A stretch of 64,000 nucleotides of DNA from NCBI RefSeq assembly GCF_037126465.1, contig NC_088210.1, forward strand, positions 28,545,511-28,609,510, given 5' to 3'. Position numbers and translations under genes: made by a program. Under the pieces are notes generated by a model. It had not been told where the DNA came from. It did not search any database and saw only the letters and a program-made list of their open reading frames with translations. The DNA comes from Ornithodoros turicata (taxonomy: Eukaryota > Arthropoda > Arachnida > Ixodida > Argasidae). Position 1 is the first letter of the stretch. Each line of letters starts with the position of its first letter. This document shows positions 12,247 through 21,416 of this stretch, in pieces.

Positions 12247-12288
12247 AACCACCTTTTTACACCCTTTATCAGACGCTATGTTGACCTA

Positions 12289-12535
12289 CACTCTTAAAAC
12301 AAATTCACCACGTAGCACGCTGAAGGCCAACCATTGTACAGTGTGATACCTCTGTCACTCTTGATTTGTGGAAAGCGAGGGGCATACGCCTTTTTCTGAC
12401 AATTAACATTTCTTCATAAGTGTCACAAAAAGGCGTACGCCTTCCGTTTTCAACGAATCGGGGGAGAGAACGATGTCACTCGGGATGATGGTTGGCTAGG
12501 AGCGTGCTATGTGGTGAAGTTTATTTTTAAGAGTG
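12289..12535 (+). repeat. F1 fold-back, near intact
   Basis: Starts CACTCTTAAAACAAATTC and ends TTTTTAAGAGTG, flanked by TA on both sides (12287-12288 and 12536-12537). The left arm (GCGAGGGGCATACGCC, TGAAGGCCAACC) resembles subtype E, while the right arm is ordinary subtype A with GGCGTACGCC. The arms are thus not equally old or come from different subtypes. Confidence 0.85.
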
Positions 12536-12800
12536 TAGGTGGTAACTATAGAAGTTATCACCTTTTCACACCCTTTTTTCTTAGAGAGCATGTAATCTTG
12601 CGTGACCTGTCTGAGCGTGCGTACCTCTACTCATTGGGTACTAATCATGACGCGCACTCGTGATTAGGTTACGATTAGAACTTGAGTTGAGTACGCAGTA
12701 CTTGATTGCATTTTTTTATACGCAATACTTAACTAAGTTTTTCTGTGGGCAATATTTGGTTGAATTTTTCTGTAAGCGAACACAAAGGAGTATACTCCTA

Positions 12801-13560
12801 CACGCTAAGAAAAAAAAGGTGTAAAATGGGAGTGACTGCAGCTTCTAGTCCCCTACACTCTTAAAAATGAACTTCACCACATAGCACGCTCCTAGCCAAC
12901 CATCATCCCGAATGACAACGTTCTCGCCTTAGATTTGTTGAAAACGGGAGGAGGAGCCTATTTTGTGCCGTGCATAATGGACACAAAATAGGCTCCTCCT
13001 CCCGTTTTCAGCAAATCAGGGGCGAGAACGTTGTCATTCGGGATGATGGTTGGCTACGAGCGTGCTATGTGGTGAAGTTCATTTCTAAGAGTATAGATTG
13101 CAATTACTTCCCATTTTAGTCTCCAAACCCCGAAATGTACTCCCTAGGACTGCATATAGTCAGTGAACTTCGCAAATGTTTTCCTAAATGCAACAGTCTA
13201 CGCAAATATGTGCTCCTTGTGAACTTGATGGCATAAGGCTATATAACTTTAGCTAACTTAGCAATTTTCCATCCACACAGAGGAAGAAATAGTTAGCGAT
13301 TCTTTCTCGCGAAATTGTGTCACATATGCATAATGCAATACTTTATATCACTCGACATGTCACGGTCGACGCTTTAATTCGAAGTAAGTCTTTTAATTCA
13401 TGCGCACGAATTATGTACCTGGAACTGTTAGAACAAGGCGCGAAATGCAGTCCCCACTCTGTGACATTCATTTAGTCCCATGCATTTACTCCCGAAAGGG
13501 ACTAATTCGTGTGGCAATGCACTTAGTCCCAAAAAGGACTAAAATTGCACCTTTGTTTGT
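12801..13560 (-). repeat. F2 element interrupted by an F1 insertion
   Basis: Reverse-oriented F2: left end CACGCTAAGAAAAAAAAGG, then CTTCTAGTCCCC, interruption, then CCCATTTTAGTC, GGACTGCATATAGTC, CTCTGTGACATTC and GGGACTAATTCG. The word order matches the uninterrupted copy at 59635-60099. The right terminus is worn. The F1 copy at 12856-13093 sits inside it with TA on both sides. Confidence 0.8.
12856..13093 (+). repeat. F1 fold-back, subtype C, nested in F2
   Basis: Both arms carry the C words GGAGGAGGAGCC and TATTTTGTG in place of GGCGTACGCC, with a short GTGCATAATG-type loop. It starts CACTCTTAAAAATGAAC and ends TTTCTAAGAGTA. The target duplication TA (12854-12855 and 13094-13095) is supported by the uninterrupted F2 copy near 59.7 kb. 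The two arms are very alike, suggesting a young or well-repaired hairpin. Confidence 0.9.
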
Positions 13561-13921
13561 TTGAATAGTATGTGCATCTCAATCTGTCTTTTCAAAGCAC
13601 AAAAGGAAGGATCACCGAAGCGAACGAGTTTGAGCGCATAGACATCCAGACGGATAACACCAAAAGCCGACCCCGTTCGCAAAAGACGATCCGTACGAGG
13701 AGAGGCCAAACGTTACAGCACATTACACCGACAAGAAGAAATACGAAGCAGGCACTGTGACGTAGTTTGAAGTGAACCGTGCAGTGTCACACATCATTTG
13801 GCAGTGCTGCGCTACGCTTCAAATTTTCACCCCGCTAACGTCGCGCTATAGGTTTACCTGTCTTTTGAAAAGAAAACGTCCGTTTCTGGTTCTTAATCCG
13901 GTTACGTTCACGCTATCAGTC

Positions 13922-14445
13922 TAAAGAAAAGGAGTAAGTTTAGTCTTTTTTGGAGGCAAGATGTTATATCACTGTAAACTGAAAAACACCCTTATGGGTG
14001 TAAATGGCTTGTCCTATAACTCACACCTCTTTTTACACCATATGGTCTGGAACACCCTTTTTAGAGGGTATATTCTGTGTAAAACACCATTTGAAAGGGT
14101 GCTTTTCCTTGAAAATGCCGTCTTTTGCACCCTTTATACACCCTTTTAGGAGGGTGTTTAACAACCTTACACCCTCCTAAAAGGGTGTTTAAAGGGTGCA
14201 AAGAAGGTAGATGCACTGCAACAACCGTTGGTCCCGTGCGTCGCAGACTTCCCTTTCGAGACTAAATGCACGGATGTTCATGCGACATTTACGGACTACT
14301 TGCAGTTTTGGGGGTGTAAATTTTTGGGGTGTAAATTTTAGGACCATAGAGTAATTAAGGAGTAAAATAGGGAGTGTTTACAATCTAGAGGGCCAGAGAC
14401 TGTAATTACTCCCCAATTTACTCATTTTTTTCTTGGAGGGGATAA
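13922..14445 (+). repeat. F2 element interrupted by an ACACC-rich insertion
   Basis: F2 words before the interruption are GGAGTAAGTTTAG and TTTGGAGGCAAGATG. After it come ATGCACTGCAACAACC, GAGACTAAATGCACGG, AGGAGTAAAATAGGG, ACTCCCCAATTTACTC and a T-rich end. Comparison with the copy at 54-282 places the break exactly inside the word that reads GCATTGCCACAACC there. Confidence 0.7.
13964..14210 (+). repeat. ACACC-rich inserted element with internal hairpin
   Basis: A 247 bp insert in F2, flanked by ATG on both sides (13961-13963 and 14211-14213), consistent with a 3 bp duplication. It is built of spaced ACACC/GGTGT words. A hairpin with arms of about 33 bp (14124-14157 and 14169-14203, words GCACCCTTTATACACCC and its complement) occupies its right third. 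Similar word order is visible at 21.7-22.1 kb and 44.6-44.7 kb. Confidence 0.55.
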
Positions 14446-14980
14446 CACTGTAAATTTTTACTCCTTTCAGCGCATAAATGAGGTGCTCCTCTAAATAAAC
14501 ACCCTTTTTCTTTTCTGTCGCAGGGTTACCTGAAAGGTGTAACGATAGTGTTGAAAAAAATGTTTGCAAAACGTTCAACCTTAAACGGTGTTTTAAACGA
14601 AATATCACCACCTGAAATTGTGTTTCATGCGGGATATGGCCTTTGAAAGTTTTCCTTTTTTTCTTTTCATCAGAATATACACGATTTAGAAGGATGTCCT
14701 AAAAACACCGCTCTGTCTTGCGTAAAACGTACACCACAAAGGCGTACGCCATATACGACATTTACATCTGAAGGTTGTAAAACATTATTGTATACAGCTT
14801 TTTACTGGTGCTCTCTGAAAGAGCCATCAATTGTCGTAAGCATTCTACGCGTCATCAAAGATTGGTTGACTGGTTTGTTTTCTTTTGTTTTTAATTGCCG
14901 ACAGTTCTGTCTGGGCCGACTCCATTGAGCACTGTGCGACAATTGCCAAAAAGCGCCTGAAAAAAACTCATGCAAAACAG
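14446..14980. other. Unassigned stretch
   Basis: About 530 bp with no recognised repeat apart from an isolated GGCGTACGCC at about 14740-14749, which lacks any F1 arm around it. It precedes, on the plus strand, the tail of the minus-strand LINE fragment. Confidence 0.35.
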
Positions 14981-14981
14981 G

Positions 14982-15345
14982 AACAACAACAACAACTTTA
15001 TTTTTGCTTTGGAGAGTGGGGAGGTTCATCACCACAGGCGATCTCTACCCTATTGCTGGTGGGAATGTGGGGAATAAAATAACGAGCCCCTTCACAATAA
15101 CGATCGAAGTCCGATGGTGTCCAGAAATGTCAGAAGAGCTTTGAGCGCAGAGCGTTGCTGGGCTGGATTAGGCCAGGGACCAAGCAATTTTGATAGGGAG
15201 AAGGGGCGAGAGTCCAGCTGACGAAGAGACTCGGAGAGTGTGGTTCGGGAGGTTGGTAGTGGGAGCTATGAATGACCTCGTACGGTTCGGAAAATTCGTC
15301 AATTGTGTGAAGTAACGAAAAGTGTGGCAAATAAGAGTCGATATC
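14982..15345 (-). mobile_element. 3' end of a non-LTR retrotransposon (5'-truncated)
   Basis: On the minus strand the segment runs from a coding tail through a stop at 15094-15092, a short untranslated region with AATAAA, and a (TTG)n tail (read as (AAC)n at 14982-14996 on the plus strand). A simple-repeat tail after a short 3' UTR is the usual end of LINEs of the I/R1/Jockey type. Only the last part of the polyprotein remains, so it is a dead 5'-truncated copy. Confidence 0.6.
15092..15330 (-). pseudogene. C-terminal tail of a LINE polyprotein, frameshifted
   Basis: The last 46 codons before the stop read as an amphipathic tail ending KALLTFLDTIGLRSLL, the pattern I associate with the end of the RNase H-like C terminus of I/R1-type LINE polyproteins. 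Upstream, the continuation (IHSSHYQPPEPHSPSL) lies in another frame, so there is a frameshift at about 15228-15236. No catalytic motifs are within the fragment. The family call is from pattern memory; a protein search would settle it. Confidence 0.45.
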
Positions 15346-16857
15346 TTGGTATTTCTCAATAAAAGTTTATAAAAAAAAAGAGCTTCACCAAATCAACATT
15401 CTTCAAGAGTTTGACCATCGTGGCGTACGTAAGTCTCTGTACACACATCGTATACAAGCATCGTGCGCTAACGACCAGTGGAAATATAGTAGAAGATATA
15501 GAAGGAGGCGCGTGGTGCAGAAATGGCCTGGGCGTCGAACGAGGCGCGCTCCCTAATCGTTAGATCTTCCGTATCGTTAGGCCCGGCAACGGAATTCGAT
15601 GCACTGCTCTGCAAAGGTGCACGTATAAATCGAGTATACAATTCAATGCTCTCTCGGCCGCTTGTGGCTTCGAACTGAGCTGGGTATAATCTGTTTAATC
15701 TGTATAATCTATAATGCTGCATATATTTCTCGAATCTTTCCGATCGTTGTGCTTCCGTGGTCACAGTGTTAAAACGCGTCAGTCGCGTCCGAATCGCTCT
15801 GCCATATACCCTCGTCATGTCAGGTATTCTGAGACTGTTCAATAAATATCTGGGCGATCAGACTGAATTACCGTCACCCCACCACCACCACCATCATCAT
15901 CATCATCACCACCTAAATAAAGTTGTTGGAGAGTTGAGTTTCAGTTTGATTATAAAAAAAGAAACAAAAACGGAAGATATTGTTACTGTTACTGTTACAG
16001 ATACTGTTACTCCCACAAAGATCCCCTAAATGAAAGGAAGAAGAAAAATGAAAAGATGAAAAGATAAAAATAGAAAGAAAAAAAAACCTCCCTGTCACCG
16101 AACTGTATGCAAGCTACATCCCCTAGAAGTTGGAGAGTTGTACAGCAGGAGCATATATGGAAGCAAAACGATAAGACATAAAGAGAGAGAGAGAGAGAAA
16201 TACATGATGACGATGATATGGGGATGACTTCCGGGAAGACATAAAGAAAAAGTGTTTACTTCACTGACAATTAAACGGAATGAGAGATACAATATCATAA
16301 TTAGGTGTGTGTAGACGTTTGCAGCACGAACTCCGATGGAACTGAATTCAGTGACTAAGAACCGACCCACTGTGTCGCGTTTTGGGACTAAAAATCACAT
16401 TTTATTTTTCTCGTTTATCCAGATTCAACTCTTATCAGCGACAACAAGAGAGAGGAGGCACTACGTCAAAATGACACTGAAGGTAAGCTGAACGTGCCAA
16501 TCAAATGATCCAAATAAATTGAACTTACCGAGCTGGGTGGGATTGCAGTGCGTGTTGCGAGCATTGAAGTAGTGGTTGTGTTGATCAATCAAGTGCTATG
16601 CTTCCATATCCCATTTGTGGCAGTTGCTGTACTCTCACGCACATACTGTAAATGATATAATTGATGTTAGCAGGAGTGACAATGACATGGTAACACCAGT
16701 GGTTTTTTTAGTTCCATACGCTCGAACGGAGGTAGCCAGTATCAAACGGCTCACTAACTAATTATAAACTACGTTGTCAGATACACCAGCTGACTAAAAT
16801 GCGCACATACTTAGCTGCTTAAAATGTACCGCTCGAAAGGTCTTCAAGTGAGTTCTA
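15346..16857. other. Unassigned stretch with possible LTR-like segment
   Basis: Contains a TATAAA (about 15624) and an AATAAA (about 15841) roughly 215 bp apart, which would fit a solo LTR, but I see no clear TG...CA ends or target duplication. A (CAC/CAT)n tract lies at 15881-15912, followed by AAATAAAG, and a GA tract at about 16182-16198. At 16480 the string AAGGTAAGC resembles a splice donor, without other exon support. Confidence 0.3.
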
Positions 16858-17105
16858 CAATCTTAAAAATGAACTTCACCGCATAGCAGGCTCCTAGCCC
16901 ATCACCATCTCGAATGATATCGTTATCTGCCCTGATTTGTTGAAAACGGTAGGCGTACGCCTTTTCTGTTACAGTTATGAACAGCATAAGTGTCACAAAA
17001 AAGGCGTACGCCTCTATTTTCAACAAATCAGGGCAGATAACGATATCATTCGAGATGGTGATGGGTTAGGAGCCTGCTATGCAGTGAAGTTCATTTTTAA
17101 GAGTG
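16858..17105 (-). repeat. F1 fold-back, subtype A
   Basis: Starts CAATCTTAAAAATGAAC and ends TTTTTAAGAGTG with TA at 16856-16857 and 17106-17107. Loop reads TTATGAACAGCATAA. The arms pair almost throughout, including the shared rare variant CCTAGCCCATCACCATC with its partner GATGGTGATGGGTTAGG, which shows that both arms changed together. Confidence 0.9.
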
Positions 17106-17107
17106 TA

Positions 17108-17342
17108 CAATCTTAAAATAGAGCTTCACCGCATAGTACGCTCTTAGCTAATCATCATCCTCAGTGGCATCGTTTTGACCCTTGATTGGATAAAAACGTG
17201 AGGCGTACGCCTTTTTATGACACTTATGCAGGTACGACAATTGTCACAAAAAGGCGTACGTCCCGCGCTTTCCACAAATCAGGAATGACAATGGTATCGT
17301 CCCGTACAATGATTGTCCTTCGGCGTGTTACGTGGTGAAGTT
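17108..17342 (+). repeat. F1 fold-back, subtype E, abutting the previous copy
   Basis: Begins CAATCTTAAAATAGAGC immediately after the TA that closes the previous element, so the two copies share one TA. The left arm has GTGAGGCGTACGCC. The right arm has the E words CCCGCGCTTTCCAC and GTACAATGATTG and ends GTGGTGAAG, losing the final TIR before the SINE begins. Confidence 0.75.
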
Positions 17343-17393
17343 GGCACCACAAATGACATTATCATCTAAGAACATCTCAGCACTTCATGTCAG

Positions 17394-17638
17394 CCGTCCT
17401 CAGTGGCTCAGTTGGTAGCGTGCCCGCCAGCTGATCGCGGGTTCGAACCCGGCGACTCGGTGAAAGGGTACAAGTTGCTTCGGCACGCCGTCTTCCGCGA
17501 GGGACGTTAAGTGCGGTGTGGTGTGCGTCGAGATTTCGGAGCACGTTAAAGAACCCCCAGGTGGGCAAAATTAATCCACAGACCCGACCACTGTGGCGCC
17601 GCTCATGGTCGCAGTTGTCTCGCGAGGTAAAGCCCCGA

Positions 17639-17676
<38 letters not shown>

Positions 17677-17700
17677 CATCATCATCATTATTACTACTTA
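17394..17700 (+). repeat. tRNA-derived SINE (family S1) with (ATT)n tail
   Basis: Head: TGGCTCAGTTGGTAGCG (A box) and GGGTTCGAACCCGGCG (B box). Body: GGGACGTTAAGTGCGG, CACGTTAAAGAACCCCCAGG, and CTCATGGTCGCAGTTG. Tail: (ATT)n at 17639-17675 grading into CAT/ATT. The body resembles the GTTAAAGAACCCC SINEs I know from ticks such as Ruka. It is the only full copy in the window; it would be transcribed by RNA polymerase III and mobilised by a LINE in trans. Confidence 0.85.
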
Positions 17701-17806
17701 ATATCATTTTTTTCGTGTGGCATGGGTATTAAACGAGTGTTTTTGTCGCTAAAAAGTAAACTCGCTAAACTGGATAGCATTTATCATAAAACATAACCCT
17801 CTAATA

Positions 17807-18095
17807 CCCTAGTCAGACGGCAAACGTAAGGCCGTTAGCGGAACGGAGTTTACTTCAACTGTTGTCCAACCATCATTTCGAATGACATCGTCCTCTGCCC
17901 TGATTTGTTGAAAATGGGAAGCGTACACATTTTTTGTGTGACAATTATGCAGTTCATAATTGCCACAAAAAAGGCGTACGCCTCCCGTTTTTAACAAATC
18001 GGTGCAGAGAACGATGTCACTCGAAATGATGGTTGGACAACAGGTGAAGTAACGGCCGTTCCGCTAACGGACTTAGGTTTGCCGTCTGACCAGGG
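17807..18095. repeat. D element: F1 core with different terminal repeats
   Basis: The inner 200 bp is F1 subtype A (TTTGTTGAAAATGGGAAGCG, GGCGTACGCCTCCCG, GATGATGGTTGG). The outer parts instead read CCCTAGTCAGACGGCAAACG, CCGTTAGCGGAACGG and, at the other end, GCCGTCTGACCAGGG. TA flanks both ends (17805-17806 and 18096-18097). The F1 TIR CACTCTTAAAAA is absent. It is a second element type wrapped round the same palindromic core. Confidence 0.85.
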
Positions 18096-19020
18096 TATAG
18101 AACGAGGTTCGCTAAAACGTAAGGGGCGAACTGACTCCGAAGCACCCCTTTAATAGCACCCGTGATACAACACCGACGCGACGCGAAATGTCTCCCGCGG
18201 AAGCAATCTGCAACCATCATCCAACAATCACACGCGGGCGATAAAGGGATCTCTAAAAAGACGGAACAGCTCGGCTTTAAGATGATTGATTCAGGACTCG
18301 TCTCGTGTCAATTTCTTTTCGTCCCGAATCTCATTTTCTCGACAAACCACCAGAAGGACGTGCGAAGAATAGAAAATGGTGGGGCAAGCGCGGTGTTCAT
18401 CTCAAAACTCTAACCCCGTATACACGACTGACATCCTCTTCATGCACGGAAGCTTTGCCACAGAACAACTTCCAGGCGTAGAATGATAGTAGAGTTTCAG
18501 GAAAATTCGTCGCTGAACGATCTTTGCGCACTTTTTTTTCTTCTTCCTCCTGTGACTGCTTTCGAAGTGATGCGCGAAAGAGTTGTTCTTTTTCAGTTCC
18601 TGGTTGTTGTTGTTGTTGTTTTTTTTTTTTTTTGCCTCGCTCCTCTCCCGTTCTGGTGAGGGTTTTACAGATTGGTGTTGACTTTCCGCAAGAATACGCG
18701 ATTTGTGTGTTGACAGTCGGCTGCGCACTCGACAAACAAACAGGGAACAACCGATATTTTGCAGTTTGTGTATTTACTCTCCAATGATTCGAACGCGTCG
18801 ATATTGTACTCGTAAGTCTAGTGCTGTTTGTGTCTGGCGAGATTTTGCGAGCACGTATTGCTTAATCGATTGTGTAAGACAGCTCGGCGGGATCGTGCAT
18901 ATATAGTGCTGTAAACATTCCTTCATAAGCGAGCGCATTAAGGCATTATTAGGCATTGCGTATATTGCGAGCGTCGCGTGCGGTTCAAATGCATCCGCAA
19001 CAACAGATATGGGCTGAGTC
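18096..19020. other. Unassigned stretch
   Basis: Open frames here are short and of no recognisable family. T runs at 18531-18538 and 18620-18634 and a (GTT)n run at about 18602-18618 are present. No exon support. Confidence 0.35.
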
Positions 19021-19029
19021 GAGGCCTAT

Positions 19030-19256
19030 CCAAGCGGTGTGTTGTAACTCCTTTTTGGGGAGTACATCCCTTTAAGGAACGAGGCTCCGTCCTCACTCCC
19101 TTCATAGCTATGAAGGGAGCGAGGAGACTCCTTAACGAGGGTAATAGAGAGTAGTTGTACACTCCAAAGGGAGTGATATAGTACGTGGTAAGGGTATACT
19201 CCCGAAAAAAAAGGAGTTAAAACACACCCTTTTTTTAAAGAGTGTATTGCACGGGC
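19030..19256. repeat. ACTCC/GGAGT-rich stretch, possible F2 relative
   Basis: Alternating words ACTCCTTTTTGGGGAGT, CACTCCCTTCATAG, CTATGAAGGGAG and CTCCAAAGGGAGTG form several short palindromes, ending in AAAAAAAAGGAGTTAAAAC and AAAGAGTGTA. This resembles F2 ends without a recognisable F2 body. It may be a related non-autonomous element. Confidence 0.4.
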
Positions 19257-19524
19257 ATGAAACTGAATTCATGTGCGTAGAATGAACGTATCATGCACCA
19301 TTGTATCTCATTCACTATCTCTGTGCAAAGGCTAATAAATAGAGGATACCCTTCAACACTTTTAGGAGCGGATGTAAGGGACCGACCTAAATGTCATTTA
19401 CTCCTGGCAATTGTCCCTTAAAGCAGTTCAGATGGAACGATCGTTATAGTTACGGCGTATACGCAAACAACAACAACAACAACGTTATTTTAATGATAGT
19501 TGTTGTGGAGTTTCATCGCCATGC

Positions 19525-19894
19525 CACCCAAAAAACGGAGCTTCACCCCATAGCACACTCTGCGCCAACCATTGCCGCGAACGATGGGATTGTCGCTTTT
19601 GATTCGAGGACAGACGGGGGCGTACGCCTTTTTGTGTCCATTTGGACATATGATAACTGACACAGAAGAGGAGTGTGCCCTTCGCTGTCTTCGAATCAGA
19701 AGCGATAACCCTATCGTTATTTGCCCTGATTTGCTGCAAGCAGGAGGCGTATGCCTTTTTTTTTTTTTGTTACAGTTATGAACAGCATAAGTGTCACAAA
19801 AAAGGCGTACGCCTCCCGTTTGCAACAAATCAGGGCAGATAACGATATCATCTCAGTTCATTTTCAAGTTCATTCAAGTTCATTTTTAAGAGTG
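19525..19894. repeat. F1 double hairpin, B joined to A
   Basis: From the left: a B outer arm (GAGCTTCACCCCATAGC, CTGCGCCAACCATTGCC), a B core with GGGGGCGTACGCC, and most of the B right arm to GCGATAACCCTATCG. At TATCGTTAT it switches to a subtype A left arm (TTTGCCCTGATTTGCTGC), then a full A core with GGCGTACGCC and an A right end TTTTTAAGAGTG. The last outer arm is partly replaced by repeats of CAAGTTCATT. It would fold as two hairpins. Confidence 0.8.
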
Positions 19895-19920
19895 TATTTG
19901 CAGGAGCAGAAGACAGAGTA

Positions 19921-20159
19921 CAACTGAACTTCACCGCATAGCACGCTCTGCGCCAACCATTGCCCCGAATGATAGGATTATCGCATCTGATTCGAGGAGA
20001 GAGGGAGGCGTACGCCTTTTTGTGTCAATTATCATATATCAAAATTGACACAAAGGCCTACGCCCCCTCTCTCCTCGAATCAGATGCGATAACCCTATCA
20101 TTCGTGGCAATGGTTGGCGCACAGAGCGTGCTATGCGGTGAAGCACAATTTTTAGAGTG
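19921..20159 (+). repeat. F1 fold-back, subtype B
   Basis: Near-complete B copy: CAACTGAACTTCACCGC, CTGCGCCAACCATTGCCC, GAGGCGTACGCC, loop AATTATCATATATC, and a pairing right arm ending TTTTTAGAGTG. TA flanks both ends (19919-19920 and 20160-20161). The right outer arm has AAGCACAATT for AAGTTC, a small loss of pairing. Confidence 0.85.
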
Positions 20160-20186
20160 TAGAAAATTCATCTATTCCATAGCCTG

Positions 20187-20428
20187 CACTCTTGAAAATG
20201 AGGATGAGGGGGTAATGGCACGCAGCTAGCCAACCAGCATCCCGAGTGACATCGTGCTCTCCCCCGATTTGTTGAAAACGGGAGGCGTACGCCTTTTTGT
20301 GATACTTATGGAGGAATGTTTATTGTCACGAAAAGGCGTACGCCCCGCGCTTTCCACGAATCAAGAGTGATATATAGGCATCACTCTGTACAATGGTTGC
20401 TATGCGGTGAAGCTTTCTTTTAAGAGTG
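20187..20428 (+). repeat. F1 fold-back, A left arm with E right arm
   Basis: Starts CACTCTTGAAAATGAGG and ends TCTTTTAAGAGTG. The left arm has GGGAGGCGTACGCC and TTTGTTGAAAACGG. The right arm has CCCGCGCTTTCCACG and TCACTCTGTACAATGG, so the segments inside GGCGTACGCC do not pair. The mixed arms define subtype E, also seen at 17.1, 26.8 and 46.5 kb. Confidence 0.8.
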
Positions 20429-20586
20429 TAAGCCCTCCTCTTACGTGACGATTTTCGCCCCAAGTGCGATCGTAGTTTTTCTGTTTTGTTTTTAAATTTA
20501 AATTGGAAAGTACGGACAACACTGTGACGAAGACGTTGGCACCGGCTTGGCGTTTCTCGTCATGTATTTACGAAGGTAATGTTATA

Positions 20587-20906
20587 CCCTAGTCAGACGG
20601 CAAACCTAGGTCCGTTAGTGGAACGGCCGTTACTTCACCTGCAGTCCAACCATCATTTCGAATGACATCGTTTTCTGCCGTTATTTGTTGAAAACAGGAG
20701 GCGTACGCCTTTTTTGTGGCACAAAACAGGTGTACGCCTCCCATTTTGAACAAATCACGACAGAACCCCTTCACCCAACACCCTGCTCATTGTCACAAAA
20801 AATACGTACGCCTCCATTTTCAGCAAATCAGGACAGATAACGATATCACTCGAGATGATGGTTGGCTAGGAACGTCCTATGCGGTGATGTTCTGTTTTTA
20901 AGAGTG
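20587..20906. repeat. Chimera: D left end, F1 right end
   Basis: The left end is CCCTAGTCAGACGGCAAACC with GTCCGTTAGTGGAACGG as in the D element, leading into GAGGCGTACGCC. After a short paired segment and a junction near 20767 it continues as a second F1 core and finishes with the F1 right end TTTTTAAGAGTG. The two termini do not match and no target duplication is seen (TA left, CG right). Confidence 0.8.
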
Positions 20907-20998
20907 CGGCGTTAAAGGGTTAAAACAAAAACAAAAACAAGTACTAATAAAAACACGGAGTCGGGGGCTTCAGCATACACCCCCTAGCGCACCCCCAA

Positions 20999-21113
20999 AG
21001 ATGACGGACTATTTGCAGTACTGGGGAGTAAGTTTCAGGGCTGGGGACTAAAACCACCGAAAATCCAAAACGGCTATGTTACTCCGTTTTCTTCCTCTTT
21101 TTTTTAAGAGTGT
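20999..21113 (+). repeat. F2 right-end fragment
   Basis: Words GACGGACTATTTGCAG, GGGGAGTAAGTTTCAGG, GGGGACTAAAAC, TTACTCCGTTTTC and the terminus TTTTAAGAGTG are in F2 order. The left half is missing. Confidence 0.65.
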
Positions 21114-21399
21114 ACGTATGTCAAGTCCTATAGTTCGATTTGTTCCCGCAGGGACGTTCGGGAGCCAATTAACGATATATTCTTCGTTACTCGTATTGCG
21201 CGTTAGTTGAACATTACACAAGATAACGCGGAAAAAGTGCCATTTAAATTTTCAAAATAAAAATAAAAACGCGACCACACAACCGGAGTCGATAAAAATG
21301 AAGTGTTATCGAAGACGCACTTCAGAAACGTTCGCACACACAAATCAGACTTTATATATGTTACGCAAAGTAAATCCCCCCTGCGTTGAAAAAACCTTT

Positions 21400-21416
21400 C
21401 CCCCCCCCCCCCCCCC
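21400..21416. repeat. 17-base C run
   Basis: An uninterrupted cytosine run. The complementary strand has a long G run that could form unusual structures, and its length is prone to assembly error. Confidence 0.9.

Noticed and set aside
14735..14755. Isolated GGCGTACGCC as an F1 remnant
   Set aside because: No F1 arm words lie on either side; a single 10-mer is insufficient.
15440..15900. Solo LTR with TATAAA and AATAAA
   Set aside because: No convincing TG/CA boundaries or target duplication could be found, so it is only mentioned in the stretch description.
16480..16500. Splice donor AAGGTAAGC as exon evidence
   Set aside because: A single donor-like 9-mer without a supporting frame, acceptor or promoter is expected by chance in 64 kb.
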